Below, one piece after another: positions 28,440-42,269 of a stretch of DNA of 64,000 nt; within the stretch, counting starts at the first letter, position 1; every line of letters starts with the position of its first letter. Location of the stretch: NCBI GenBank assembly GCA_963921935.1, contig OY998184.1, positions 28,859,567 to 28,923,566 on the forward strand. Reading direction: 5' to 3'. The DNA is from Galeruca laticollis. Taxonomy: Eukaryota; Arthropoda; Insecta; Coleoptera; Chrysomelidae. The position numbers and the translations under genes are program-made. The notes under the pieces are model-generated. The model was not told the DNA's origin and ran no database searches. It saw only the letters and a program-made list of their open reading frames with translations.

Positions 28440-31400
28440 CCATGTTCTTACTACGGTGGATGAATCTGTATACAGTCGTGTGCACGATAGTCTATGGCTC
28501 TATAAGGACAACAAAGTTAATTGTAGGAAGAAAACTGATAAATATGGTTGAGAGGACAGTCAAACAAATTCCTACCTTGCATAATATTACTTCACTCCTC
28601 TCATGGTTTAAAAAATGTGGAAAACAATGAATGAAATGAATTTTTGTTATGAAAAAATTCAAAACAGGAGACCACTCTTAATAGGGAAACACGGAAACAA
28701 ATCCTGGCGAGCTGGCGAGGACGATATATTTCGTTCTGTAAGGCGGGCTATAGAAGAACCTTCAGGAGAAGTAGAAGATTGAGAATAACTCAGATTGTTA
28801 GCAAAAGTGAACAATGTATCTGCCTCACTCCCTTTATGTTATTCTTAAGTAACTGGAATACAAATTTTTTGAAAAATACCAATTCTAGTTTTCTTTACAA
28901 CTTTCAATGAGTTAGTCATTGTTAACTCTCCATTCAGTATCTTTCCATCCTACGAAACTGAACATAATAGACTTTGCCATAGCAATTGAAGTTATGCTGA
29001 GAGTATAAAACTTCTTTAATTATGAACAAATACACCAAATTCAACTTGAATAGGAAATTACTGTACTGATTTGGCTAGAAAAATATTCTTCTCACAGTGA
29101 TAAGAAGTGAAAAACCTTTTCGCCATTTATCATGAACACACATTCATTTGAAACATAGGCCCACATAGGAAATTGTAGGTAGATTGAAGTACGTGAAATA
29201 GCACGTTAACCAATAATATGGCTACCTCACTTTTTATTTAATTACCATAACTTAGATGGAAGGATTAATCTCTTGAGAGGGGCCTCACGTTTTAGGAACC
29301 CGAAAACAGTTGGCACCCGTGACTTGCAAATTAAGTGTTGAAATTTTGACACAATATAACTTGGAGCTTTGTCTTGGGGATGAGGTATTGTATGATTTTG
29401 ACAGTTTTGACAATTTGTGGTCACCAATTTGAACGCCAAAACCTGATCCCCAAAAGGAAGCCTAGAGAATTCGATTCTGAAAATATGAAATCTGAAATGA
29501 TTGTATTTTTTGAGATTTGTTGCACCCAATTTTTTGCAAACGAACAACTTTTCACGTTAGTTCAATCTTTCCACCGTCTTGATGGATGGCGCGGTATAGA
29601 ACTTCAATGACAGATTACGACGGTCAAATCATAGACAAATAATATTATTACTTTCTCTATGGGTCAAATGTTGTTGTCATATGTTTTGTGTCCATAAAAA
29701 AAACCCAAATTCATAGTTTAGTGTGTATTGCATTCTCGCATTTTAGATGGGTTGGACGGAAAATAAAAAATACCAATAATGTATTATACAAAAACAAAAA
29801 AATTATTTACCATTCAGGTGATCAAACATATGTGTATCTGTCATTTTATAGAGGGAAAAAAGCGAATGAGCCAACAATTTTTTTGTACAATGAAGAAAAC
29901 ATGTTTCAGTTTCAATCTCCACAACACACATGATCAATCTGCAAACAATGTAGAAGCAAACTTGTACATGTTGATTGTATGATTGCTTTTGTACTGTAAA
30001 TATCGATCTCCCCACAATATTATTATTTGTCATTACGGATCTTTCGATTTACATTTTTGATTAGTTGCTTCGTAAGTTTTTTTAAATGTTTGTTATTTTG
30101 AATTGAGATTTCTTACTGTACCTTACGTTCCTTTTTCTATTAAATGTAAAGCATTGTATTACAAGGAAATATTTCTTGGTACAATTAAGAAATTTTGAAA
30201 CTTTTTGTTAATATTATTGGTTTTTATATAAAATTGAATATATTTACACACGTAGTTGAAAACAGAGCCTACATGTCAAAAAAATTTGAAAGCAACCGAC
30301 AGAAACTCTGAAACTGATACAAATATGGTTAGATTGAGGCAAAGTTATGACATGACGTTCTGTGTTTTCAGACTAAATGGCCTATTTTCAATCACGTACA
30401 TACATTTGCAACTTTTCCGCAATTTAATTTTCTTAACATGAAACAAAAATTTATTATTGTGAAAAATTTTTATTATGTTAATATAAGTGGTACAAATTTT
30501 GAAAGGTAGAATGTTTTTAAAGTATGTATATTTTTCTTCCATCGTTTATTTCTAGCAATTCCCACAATTCTGTCACTTGGTATCCATATTATTAAATAGC
30601 ACATGTCCTTTCAGGTGATATGTAATGCACCTTGTATCAGGTGATAATAGTTATATTTTTCAATTATCACTATTACATTTTCATCAAAATGAATGATGTA
30701 ATTCTTGTTTTTTGAGAGCGGTTTTAATGTTTCTTCATTCAGAAACTTGAAAGGACGCTTCACTTCAATTAAGCATTTTTCACTATCCAACCCATATTAT
30801 CATTAAAAAAAGCTTCAAGAGAATGTGGAAACATGTTTTGATGACACTAGAACAAACAATCACTATTATTTATCTTATATTTTCACATTAATCAAATAAT
30901 CCAGTAAACATAATCTCAAACATAGCTTTTAAAATAAAAAATACGGATTGCAGGATAATTTACATTATCATAACTATAATTATTGATATCGGGTCGATAC
31001 GATTACTTACTTTTTAACAATTTATTCCTCTCAAAAACATTTATGAAACGCTTATATAATCAAAAATCTACACTCAAATGGAAATATGCAACCTAAAAAA
31101 CAGAGATATGGTTTCTGTGTTCACGAAAAGTTGAAATATTTGAAAGCAACATGCGTTCCTTTGAACCGTTAAGAGTGGAAAGACAGAGAGAGAAAATACG
31201 TTGACTAAGTAAAAGACACTGAAAAGAATAAACCACATATTTCAGTGGTAAAAGCCGATTCAGTACTACTATCGACCTCTATCGTAAATATTTTGAACCA
31301 AATAATTACTAGATAAGTAACTAGTATTGTGTAGGTTTTTAGGTTTATATACCTTAATGTCAAGTTTTGTACTGAAAATACATTATTTGGAAGATGGAAC

Positions 31401-32870
31401 ATGTATCCTGATGCAATTGCGTTATTTAAACCATCTACTATGTAGTTTTCCAAATTACAACAGTATTACATGGTGGTGCATATATAACATATAACTGATA
31501 ATGTTGATTTTTCGCAAGAAAACTTTAAAAATTTTAAAATAATACCATCCTAGTACAAAATTAAATCACTCACTATTCGATAGATTAGTTAGAGTGTTAA
31601 AATTCTCACCAAGTAGAACAGAAACAATCAATTACAGCGTTTGTGGGAAAATGTATTCAGTTCGTGTAACCGCTCTGAGATAACTTCAAACTCATGAATA
31701 CAGGACCCGATGAAGTTGAATTCTAAAAACCACCGTAGCGTTCCGTAACGAGTTACACGGAATTGTGCTTCATCTGTAAGTGGTTGTCAAAGTTATCGTG
31801 AAACATATCAGGTACAAATTCTATATGATACGTATCTAATTCGATCAGGATATTTTTTAAACTGAGATTCGTTTTTGTGATTATTCCTAACTCGTTAATC
31901 CAGTATTCATTCACATGTTATGAATTGATCCGAAGCTGATTTAGAGACTTTTGACGATGGATGTGTGTCAATAGAAGATTGAGCGGCCAATACGTTTATA
32001 TGTATTTTGTGATACAAAAATCTGAAAACGCTCAACTATTTTGGAAGCAGGTAGTTTGAACTATATAAAATTAGGAAAAGTCCAATTTGAAATGAGAAGA
32101 TTTCAAGTTCAACATTTGCAATGTTTCCAGATTCACCTTGTTGTTCTCCTACTATTACAATACGATCTATATAGCTCGTGGTTTACTTTACAGAAGTTTT
32201 TTGATGAAAATAGATTAGATCACCAATTGAAGACACAGGTATCTAATTAACTATTCTTATAATGTAGAACATCGCATGTTCAACATTTGAGCCTGATGAG
32301 TGAATTCAATTTTATCATATAGATCTGAAGATAATTTGTTGTTTGAAAGTTTGTGATAGAGAACCCTGCATAAAAATAAATTGAACACATGAATTTTGAA
32401 TATTAAAATAAGGCAGATTTTCAATTGAAATCAGCATACCTTAGAGAGTTTCAAAAAAACTTTTTTGCTCCCATACTGACAGTTATATTATAATGACTAT
32501 TCCACGAGAGTGTTTTTCACTGGCAAAATTCCATAGCAACGGCATATTTTCTACTGACAAAAATGTTACCTGCAATTACTTTGAAAAAATTCCCCTGTGA
32601 TTTTTACAGCGACCAAATTTTAGTTTTTTTAAGGTACGTTGATTAAAATTTTGTTTCCATGGTTCTGTTATTCATTTAAAATATCATTGCGTTATTTCTA
32701 GTTAGAAAACATAAAATTAGTTCAGTTCAAAAATATGTGTTTCTGAAAAAAAAACAGATTTGGAACACAAACCATTGTAGAAATTAAAAAGGCAGTGTCA
32801 GAGAATATATCTCCAAATACGTGTGTCTCCAAAGCTTCCTGTTGCTGACAGTTTTCGCAGTTTTCATTGA
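28440..32870. other. About 4.4 kb without a recognised gene
   Basis: AT-rich, with scattered open frames up to about 100 codons at 29242-29610 and 29688-30033 that match no family I know. No convincing splice-linked exons, tandem repeats or RNA genes were seen. Confidence 0.4.
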
Positions 32871-32879
32871 TAAGAGATT

Positions 32880-33720
32880 ATAAGCTTCGAAAGCAGCCGA
32901 GGAATTAGCAAACGTTATGGAAGATTATGCTTACAATAAAAAAAATGAAGAGGACTACAGTTAAGTATGAAAACCATATCGAACACCAAGGCGCAGATAC
33001 TACAAGAAAAGTACTATTAAGAATTTAATACAAAAATAGACTCATTTACCGACATTGTTTTGTTTGACAAAGGACTCAAAACGAAAACAACTACAAGTTA
33101 ACCAAGAGAAAAGAAAGTTCGAAAGCTCTTACAAGACAAGGATGATTGAAAATCATGAAAATTTATGATGAAGACACCCCAGACCGTCTACAGAAAAAAT
33201 ATTTCACTTATTCTCTTTTGAAGTTGCCTAGTGAGGCAACGAAGCAGGGAACTCTAAAGTACATTATTCCCAACAAGATTTAAACCTAACTTACGGGACG
33301 TATCGAATACAACCCCATATTTTCAAAGACCATACAAGGAGGTGCAAAAACCGTGACCAGTAGCAAATGGTTGGTTAGAAACAACACTCATATCTTTGTC
33401 CTACTCGTCTATTTTCAAAATTATCCGAAAAAAGAGATACCAATCCAGAAATCACAAGTTACAGGGTTTTTATGACAGTCCATCCAAATTGGAAAAAAGG
33501 AATTTGGTACGAAAACATGACTTTAGTAATCAACAGCATGTCAAAAAGGACTAAAGTCTCGGCAGAAAAAATGGGCTTAAATACCAAAAAATGTAAGGTA
33601 AGAAATTAACAGGACATTCCCATGCCAACTCTTTGAAACCTTATTTGCAGTTGGAATCTGAACATGATTTAAAATCAATTGAAAACTTATGTGACAAGCA
33701 CCAGATCAAGTAAATTTTCC
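32880..33720 (+). pseudogene. Crypton-like tyrosine recombinase remnant
   Basis: Plus-strand frames give a peptide with HPNWKKGIWYEN, then NSMSKRTKVSAEKMG, and after a frameshift KLTGHSHANSLKPYLQLESEHDLKS. The WY motif followed by a (T)GH and a terminal Tyr in SLxPYL resembles the C-terminal Arg-His-His-Tyr domain of tyrosine recombinases, as in Crypton elements and related insect proteins. Upstream pieces are heavily broken. No ends could be found. Family assignment is tentative. Confidence 0.4.
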
Positions 33721-34100
33721 TTGTACGAGTTCAAACATATTGCAATTATATGCCCTACATTCACATCATAACGACAAAAATAATGCACAAAAGTTTAATT
33801 ATCATAACTCTTACTTTAATATAAATAATTAAGCTATTTTTTGTTTATGCTCCATTGTTAAATAAAATTTCTCTGATTCTATTGTTTTAGTATTTTCTCG
33901 TGAAATAGCCATGTCAAATACTAATTGTTTTTATTGAAATGTGGTTGCTTTTCGACAATTTCGCTTATGAAATTTTGATAAAATCACTCGTCTCATGGTT
34001 CGTGATTTGGTCAAAAATGCCATTCTTGAAATTGCCAAGCAACAAACTTTCATACCTTTCGAAAATTTTGTCGACAAATTTTTTTCATCTGTGATATTAT

Positions 34101-36376
34101 ATGAAGGGTACAGGAATAAAACAAGGTTTGTCCAGTTTTATTAAAATTGAGATTATTAGTGCAATCTGTTAGCAGTTCTCATAACTTTTTGCTGTCAAAA
34201 CATTATGTCGATTAAAGTAGAAAATGTCCGCAGAAAACATAGTTGAAATTTTAGTGTGCCGGAATAAAACCAGGTATGTCGCGGACGACACTAATAAAAC
34301 TGGGAGTGTCCGAAGTTACTATCATGACGAATGATCTAGGTGACGTACGCCTTTTGTTTTTAATGTTATCACGTGTTGGTATCAGTTAGTTGTCAGTTGC
34401 ACAGTTCTATTTGGTAAATATCGTAAAAAATGGGTGAAAATAGTACATGTATGCCAAAAAAAAGACCAAAAATGGGTAGAGTACAGGATGTAATGAAGAA
34501 GATGAGGCTTTCTGCTCATGAACAAGGAGATCCATGTCTATGTCAGATACTAGAATGTTGAGGTAATCGGGGACGAAGAACGTCGTCATATACTCTTAAC
34601 ATTTAATGATATGACTAACAATGATGAACAGAATATGTACCTGTGTGGATTAATATCGGTACTACCAGTGCAAAGACGGAGAAGTCGACAGCCTGAGGCG
34701 GAGGCTTCTTATCATCAAAGCAGTTTTTCATACAAAGTTCAAGTTAGAAGACTCTATGCTATAGAAGAATGAGCTGTTATCGGTATACATGGTATTACGA
34801 AAGGAAAATTGGAACATTTACAGAAATGTGAAAAAAATACGGGTATGGCACCGAAATATATGCGTGGCAAGCATTGTGCAATCACTAACAAGCTACCTAA
34901 TGATGTTTTCAATAAAGTTTACGAGCATATTCAATCTTTTAAAGAGAACCTATCTCATTATAGCTTACATGATTCAAAAAGGCTGTACCTGCCAGAAACT
35001 TTAAATAACACAAAGATGTTTTCTATGTTTAAAGTGTTACATCCGAATGAAAAAGTATCACAAGAAACATATTGCGAAATATTTAAGACAAAATTTATTA
35101 TTAGTTTTGGTTATCCACGTACGGATACATGTAGTGCTTGTGATACATTCACAACAACAGTGAATAAATTGAAAAAAGAAGTGAATTCGGAAGAACAGAT
35201 ACATCGATTGGAAGCTGAAAATGAATTACATAAAAGAAAAGCACAGTGTTTTTACGACAGAAAAACAGCAGCAAAAAAACGAGCGAGAACTAATAGCAAT
35301 TTTGCCGCTATTGCCATGGAGTTTCAAAAAAACATATGACGTATATTATTGTACGCAGCTCTCAATATACTCATTTAATATGCATATTTTATCTTCTGGA
35401 AAGTCGTTTTTTCACACATACCCCGAACGTATTCCGAAAAAAGGCGCCAATTAGGTCTGCTCTTTTTTTTCACTTCATAATAAATCAACTTGATCCCGAT
35501 GTTAAAATTTTACATATTTTTTGTGATTCAGCTGGGGAACAGAATAAAAATTGCACTGTATTCAAGTTTATGCATTACATTGTACATGAAATTAAACGAC
35601 TAGACACCATTTAAATCACATTTCCCATACGTGGTCCCTCTTATCTAGAATGTGATAAGAATGTGGGTATAATAAATTTGAAAACAAGAAAGGGGTTACC
35701 AAATGATTGGTACGAGTTGGTTCGAAATTCAAGGAAAAATCCATATCCATATGAAGTGGTAGAAGTTGGCCAGAATCTGATGAAAGATTGGGCCTCATTT
35801 TAAAAAATATCATTTACGCGAAAATGCCCATTTGCTATCCGGCCTATTAGAGAAATAATTTGTAACAAAGAACATACTTGTCTAATTACGTACTTACGAA
35901 TTTAGACTTCCGGATCCAGCTTATTCTGGTATAAAAAAATTATTTTTTTCTTCTTGTACATATTTTTCAGGCATATTATTCTTTTTTACAGATTTCCTTC
36001 CTGTCAACGATGCCAAATATAGAGATCTGTTGAAGCTAATCTTGTTTTGTGCAAATTCAGATGCAGCTAATGTATTTGCTGACATTCCACATTAAATCAA
36101 GGATACCAAATCCAGTGATCAATTCATGTACAACCCTTGTTGCCTTCCAAAACTGTGTAGTTTTTGTTAATATTTACTAATTGTTCATGGAACTAAGAAT
36201 AAGTAATTTTAATTTGCTTAATATTTGAAACTAATATTGTTTTTTATATCTTGTTTTCAAATAAAATTGTTCAAAATATTTTTTAATAATTTTCTATTCA
36301 AGAATTCAAGAGAAAATTATCATTATCTCAGAATATGCTTGTTGTGACCTTCCTTCTTTTATTCCTGTACCCTTCA
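34101..36376 (+). mobile_element. DNA transposon with 21 bp TIRs and unknown transposase
   Basis: ATGAAGGGTACAGGAATAAAA at 34101-34121 is repeated inverted at 36356-36376, and the next bases (AAGG) also match after one change. The 2,276 bp between them hold a frameshifted transposase-like gene. Subterminal repeats with GGAATAAAACCAGG and ACTAATAAAACTGGG occur near 34260-34310. A target duplication could not be fixed because flanks are TA-rich. Confidence 0.7.
34429..35870 (+). pseudogene. Transposase-like protein of a widespread insect TE family
   Basis: Broken frames read in order: MGENSTCMPKKRPKMG and a region with clustered Cys (PCLCQILEC) from 34429; 34809-35339 with RGKHCAITNKLPNDVF, YLPETLNN and DTCSACDTF plus a Lys-rich coil; 35336-35614 with FCDSAGEQNKNCTVFKFMHYIVHE; then, after a stop, a PSYLECDKNVGIIN, WYELVRNSRKNPYP and CPFAIRPIREII series up to about 35870. 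I have seen this layout in many unnamed insect mobile-element proteins; the Asp before QNKN is a likely catalytic residue of a DDE fold. At least three breaks make it inactive. Confidence 0.6.
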
Positions 36377-37319
36377 TATATGATGATATATAAATATCTA
36401 ATGATGGTGAAATAAGATTATATTGCAATCGGAGAAATTCAGAAAGAAGTAAAACTGTGGAGAGTATAATCAATATATTTCACGAGATATACAATTTGGA
36501 CACGGGAAGAGATTCTAAAAAAACATTGAGAATCTTCATTTTTTGGATGCGCCCTTTGGTATGGAAGTAGTGAAAAAAGTTCAAAAGTGCCATTGGACAA
36601 AAACTGAAACATATTAACAGCTTTAAGATTTTAGCGCAAGTAATGCTCATTATTTCAAATTCTAACATTTCTCCACAACTTTCAAGTCGTGTAGTATTTT
36701 TAACAGTGTTCCATTTCTTATTAATAAATTCCTATATGCTGCAGCTCTGCATAAATTGAATAAATGTATGATTTTCAAACTCCGATTTTCGTTTATAATA
36801 TAAGTTTTGTTTCTTCGCATTACTAACTATGCTCTTTGTAAGAACGATGGAATGGAATTCAGAACAAAATAATTATCTTCCGTAGACGACTAACTTTATT
36901 GGGTACATACTACAAGGTTTCCATTCCAAGGCGAATTTATCAAACGTTAAGTTCAATTCCGAGACTTCTACATATATATCTTGCAGAGACTTTAATTTAC
37001 ACAATGGTGTGGTATAGCGGTAACTTTAAGTTTAATTTCTTAAATAGAATTACACTACTCCTTCTCTTTTAGACACTGGAAATTTCTTCTACTCACAAGT
37101 ATTAGTGAGGACGCTTATTTTTATCTTGAGCTTGTTCATCTAAGTGTTCTAAATGATACTTACATTGTTGAATAGTTCAATCCTATGCTTATCTTTATGC
37201 AATTAACTCACAGTTTTGCTCCGGTGAATTTTAAGTGATTTATTCGTTTTATTTTCATCTCAATATCTTTATATCTTGAAGTGTTTGTCAAATAAATCAA
37301 CTGAGTGTTCTCATTTATT
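36377..37319. other. Gap with no recognised feature
   Basis: AT-rich sequence between two elements; nothing recognised. Confidence 0.4.
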
Positions 37320-39780
37320 TTACAATACCGTCGCAGCCAACTACGGGGACAATTCCGTTCACAACTGAGTATACCCGCAGACTCAGAGATGAAATTCAAA
37401 AACTTAATGACTTAAATGCCAAAATAGGCGAGGGAGTGGATGGCGATCACGTGGGAGCTTATGGCCGTGGCGTAAGAAACGAGAGGGGTGACAGACTGGT
37501 TCAGTTCTGCAATGAACAGAACCTCATGATAACTAATACTTTTTTCAAATTGCACCCTAGGAGACTATATACATGGACCTCCCCTAGACACTCAAAAGAA
37601 AATATAATCAGAAACCAGATAGATTACATTATGATCGCACCATATTTTAAAAAATATGTTAAATCTGTAAAAACGTATCCCGGTGCAGATATTGGCAGCG
37701 TCCATAACCCGGTGATAATGAATTTCAAAATGAAGCGCTTTCAAAAAGTACAAAATGGAAAAAATTGAAAGGTCAGTGCCAACAGAGGTAGAAACGGTTT
37801 TGGGGCAACGTAAAAACTGCTATAATAGAAACTCAAGAACAAGAAATTGGTTACGTAACATATAATAAGAAGCAGGGATGGATGACTTCTGAAATATGAG
37901 ATCAAATGTCAGAGATAAGGACACAAAAACAAACACCATTGGAATACAAAAAACTCGATAGGGCAGTTGAGAACAAATGCAAAGAAGCAAAAGAAAAGTG
38001 GCTATCAAAGATATGCTCTGAAATCGAAAACCTCCAAAGAAAACACGACTCTTTCAACTTACACAAGAAAGTCAAAGAAATGACAAATCGACACAAAAAA
38101 ACACCAGTTTCAATACTAAAGGACAATAGCAACGAAACAATAACAGAATCTGAAGCCAAACTTAAAATATGGAAAGAATATGTTCTATGACAATAGACCA
38201 GAATTGCCACCAACAACCGACGATCAAATAAATGAAAAGGGACCCGACATAACGAAAGAGAAAGTCATACATGCTATAAAATCCCAAAAAACAGAAAAGC
38301 AACTGGCCCAGATAAGACACACGCCGAAGTACTAAAACTTATAGCAGACGAAGAAGGAGCCGGACTGAACATATTAACTTCACTACTTAATGCTGTTTAT
38401 AGAACAGATACTATACCCTCAGACTGGCTTAGGTCAACGTTTATAACACTTCCAACGAAAATCAACGCATCAAAATGTGACGAATATCGAATGATCAGCT
38501 TAATGTCTCATGTTCTTAAGGTATTTTTAAGAATAATTCATACGCGCATCTACAAAAAATGCGAAAGTCGGGTAGATGGCTGTCAGTTTCGATTTCGGAA
38601 TGGTGTGGGTATACGGGAAACACTGTTCTCTCTAAACGTCTTAACTCAAAGATGCAGAGATACGAACGTGAATGTATTTTCATGTTTCATTGATTACAAA
38701 AAAGCGTTTGATTGCGTTAAGCATGACAAACTATTGGAAATTCTTCAAGCCACGGGAGTAGATAAAGAAGAGATCATAATCATTTCACAGTTGTACTGGC
38801 ACCAAACAGCAGACGTTAAAATTGACCAATCAACATCAGAGGCTATTACAATAAAGAGGGAAGTAAGGCAAGGTTGTATCCTGTCACCACTTCTGTTTGA
38901 TTTTTATTCTGATACTATATTTAGAGAAGCGCTGCAAGGGGTCCAAAAAGGAATCAAAACCAATGGAGTCTTTGTTATCAATCTGAGGTACGCCAACTAC
39001 TGTGTTGTGCTGGCAGATAATCTGGTCCATTTACAAGACTTAATGAACCGTATAGAAAGCCATAGTGAACGGCATAGACTACTCATGAATGTGTCTAAAA
39101 CAAGGTTTCTTGTTTTTTCAAAGACAAATATAATTTCCAGTTTGTCCATTAACTATATACTGGTCGAACAAGTGAATTCATTCAGATACCTGGGGACTAT
39201 CATTAATGATCAGTGCGACCCCAAGATCAAAATAAAAGCACGAATTGAGCAGGCCAGAAAAACATTTATTAATATGAAGCAATTTTTCACGAGACGCGAA
39301 CTGAGCCTAGAACTTCGAATGCGCATGATCAGATGCTATATATTTTCAACCTTTTTATATGGCAGTGAAGGGTGGACTATCGATGCGTCTACAGAGACAA
39401 AGATGGACGCGTTTGAGATGTACCTATACCGTCGTATGTTAAGAATATCGTGGGTGCGGAAAATCACCAACACGGAAGTTCTTGCGCGAATGAAAAGATC
39501 GAAAGAACTGATGCAGATTGTTAAGGAGAGTAAGACGAGATATATAGGCCACATAATGAGAGGCGAAAGGTATGAACTTTTGAGACTGATCATTGAAGGA
39601 ACAATATAAGGAAAAAGATCAGTGGGAAGAAGACAGAACTCCTGGCTGAAAGACTTAAGAAGATGGTTTGGATATACCTCAATTGACATCTTCAGAGCCG
39701 TTACATCCAGAATAATGATTGCCAATTGCATCGCCAACCTCCGACGGGAGACGGCGAATTAAGAAGTAGAAGAATGCTAA
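37320..39780 (+). mobile_element. RTE-type LINE, 5' truncated
   Basis: The endonuclease C-terminal half (about 37380-37768) has LNDLNAKIGEG, YGRGVRNERGDRLVQFC and NQIDYIMIAPYF. A broken linker follows (37906-38480). The reverse transcriptase is open from 38491 to 39609 with DYKKAFDCVKHDKLL and REVRQGCILSPLLFDFY; YADD is replaced by YANY, so catalysis is lost. The C-terminal KTRYIGHIMRG and, past a stop, RRQNSWLKDLRRWFG segments are diagnostic for RTE-like insect elements. The element ends near 39780. Confidence 0.85.
38491..39609 (+). pseudogene. RTE reverse transcriptase, catalytic box mutated
   Basis: 372 residues covering the RT palm and thumb and the C-terminal domain. The first acidic motif (FIDYKKAFD) is intact. 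The second, normally YADD, reads RYANYC, which removes both catalytic Asp residues. The stop at 39607 cuts off the final 50 or so residues still visible downstream. It is a long open frame by RTE standards, so its decay is moderate. Confidence 0.85.
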
Positions 39781-39789
39781 TAAGCCCGA

Positions 39790-42090
39790 AATATTTTATA
39801 GTGAAAATCTCTCTATCATCAATAACATGGTGGGTGTCAACAAACCAATAATTATCGTCAAAACATCCCCCTGATCACCAAAAATCAAAGGTATGTCTAA
39901 ATTTAAGATTCATAAAAACCGAAACGACGGTCTAAAATTTCCAATGTTAAAAAAACAAAAACACCACAAAAACGTGACTGGGTAACCGATTGCACCGGTG
40001 ACCGAGTGCAATCAGCCGACATAACTTCTCAATCAAATGTTATTATCACTTCTAAATACACAGACGAATTAAACAGAGAATTAAACAAAATTAAACATAT
40101 AACTGGGAAATAGAAAAATAAAAATTATTTCAAACTAGTCTATATCGACGACGATACGACACTTAAAGAATCAAACACTATAATTGCGCCTAAATCTCCG
40201 CAACGGAAACTTGGAATTTAACGAAAAAGTGTCTAGACAATATTGACATAAACATATTAACTAAATCATTAGAAAATTCAAACACTCATAATCACAGTAA
40301 CACAACCGAAAAGTGCCTAGAGACGGACAAAAAGCGTGTAGAACCAAATAAAAAGTGTATAGAATAGGAAAAAAGTGTATAGGATACAAAGAAAAGTGTA
40401 TAGGATACAAAGAAAAGTGTATAGGATACAAAGAAAAGTGTATAGAAAGTGACAACAAAAAGAGCATTGACAATTCCATTAACCCCACTGACGACAACAA
40501 TAGAGGGAACTTCACCCCAATGAGCCATTCACTATCACTACCGATTTTCCGCGGCAATAATCCCGAAAATACGCCACCCGGGACAACCCCTAAAACAAGA
40601 ATCAATCGAATTCCCTAATGGAGGAAGATACCTTTGGGCCACAATTACACGCAGAATCATCTGAAAACGATGAAATAATTGATAATGATAAAATCGTTTC
40701 GGTTGAAATTCATAAGCCGACTAATAAATCGTGGGCCCAAGAAACTGAAGAAGCCGCTTCCCAAAGGGCCAACTATGAAATAAAACAATTTACATCGCAA
40801 TATAGAAAACCATTACGAAAATCAACAAAATCACCGGTCGTCAAATGGTTATAAAAAAGACAAATGTAACAACCACAATCCCAGATGACATTAACGTAAT
40901 CATCACCCACCATTCCTAATGATGACCAGCTGAACATCACACCCCCAGGTTTCCAAAAACCCAAACGTATTACATCGCTTAGCAACATCCTAAAACAAAA
41001 CAAAAAACCGCTAACCATAGAGGCTAGATACCAACAGGAAAAAAAAACGATAATAATCGACGGAAAAGGAAAGAAACTAAAATTCAAAAAATTCACAAAT
41101 TCTGTTTCAGCTTCAGGAGAACAAACATAAATAGCACAAAACACCAAAAGGAAGAAGGAGAACCCGAAAGCCACCACCAACAAAATTAATGCAGCATGTC
41201 CGCCCATAATAATCGACGGTAACGTATCGGCACACAGGGAAATGGTCAACTGCCTGAAGGATGAAATCAAAACCATTTTTGGAATGAAATATACAAACAA
41301 ATCATCGATTGTTTTTTCCAAGACAGTCGACGATTTCTAAAAACTTAAAAATACCTTACGAAGAGAAAAAAATCAATCATCATACCTACTCTAGAAGAGG
41401 AGATAAAACCCACGCGTTCGTCCTTCGGGGGCTGGCCGAAGGACCCCAGATCATCGACATCAGAGAGGAAATGGAGAGAACGTACAAAATACCCACAAAA
41501 AGATATATATCGTATGAGCAGCAACGGAAGACCACTATACCTCGTAGTAACAGATTCGAAAATAACTCTGGACTATTTTAACAAAAACGCCAGAGTTATT
41601 GAACATACAGGGGTGCAATGGGAACATCGAAGGCAAAATAAACCGATTATACAATGCCACATATGTCAATTGGGGGGACACGCTACTGCCAACTATGGAA
41701 GAACCCCAAGACGTCTGAAGTACACCGGACCCCACTTCACGCCGGAGTGCACCAAAGAACGAACCAAACCTGCCAAATACGCCAACTGTGATAGTGACCA
41801 CCCCGCCAATACCAATGTCTGCCCGGAGTACGTGAAACGTAGAGTATGGCTTGAAGAAAAGAGGGCACAAAACCAAAAAAGTGAAGTTGCTCCCCTAAAG
41901 TATATACCAGCCTCTATCCCTGCAGTTAATCCCTGGAACAACAGAACAAACACCTACCAAACCAGTCAAACCGATTTCCCCTGTCTTCTCTCAAAACCGT
42001 CCCTACAAAAACTCCCACCAAATATTCCCCCACCAACCCACAACTTAACCCGACGACAAAGGACTTCACAAAGTTCTCGGATATGAAAAC
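39790..42090 (+). mobile_element. Jockey-like LINE, 5' part with ORF1
   Basis: ORF1 fragments: 40355-40618 with a 7-residue repeat, 40618-40854, a region near 41200-41340 with PPIIIDGNVSAHREMVNCL (PRE_C2HC-type domain), and 41514-42086 with zinc-knuckle spacing CHICQLGGHATANY, a broken second knuckle, KYANCDSDHPANTNVC. One Cys of the first knuckle is changed to Tyr. Such ORF1 proteins bind element RNA. Frameshifts join the pieces. It continues after the Penelope insertion at about 45750. Confidence 0.75.
40345..40446 (+). repeat. 21 bp tandem repeat in LINE ORF1
   Basis: Units of AAAAGTGTATAGGATACAAAG, about three perfect plus partial copies at each side, encoding the heptapeptide KCIGYKE in the ORF1 frame. 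The repeat is a multiple of three, so it preserves the frame. Confidence 0.9.
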
Positions 42091-42269
42091 TATAATTTGA
42101 ATTACAGCTGTGTGCACTAGAGATGAATATCCCAAAATTTCTTCAAGAGCAACTAAATATTGTTGTGCGATTTTCTTGTTTAAAATTTCGCAGAGCGCTT
42201 GCGGCATTATGCCATCATCAGTGCGGTCACTATAAATTTGTGAATTAACACGATTCAGTATCACCTTAA

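Noticed and set aside
29242..29610. Overlapping open frames on both strands
   Set aside because: Neither strand shows a known domain or splice-linked continuation.
39336..39737. 133-codon minus-strand frame
   Set aside because: Antisense of the RTE reverse transcriptase C-terminus, which is clearly the coding strand.
40773..41321. 182-codon minus-strand frame with hydrophobic segments
   Set aside because: Antisense of the Jockey-like ORF1; the hydrophobicity comes from the Lys-rich sense strand.
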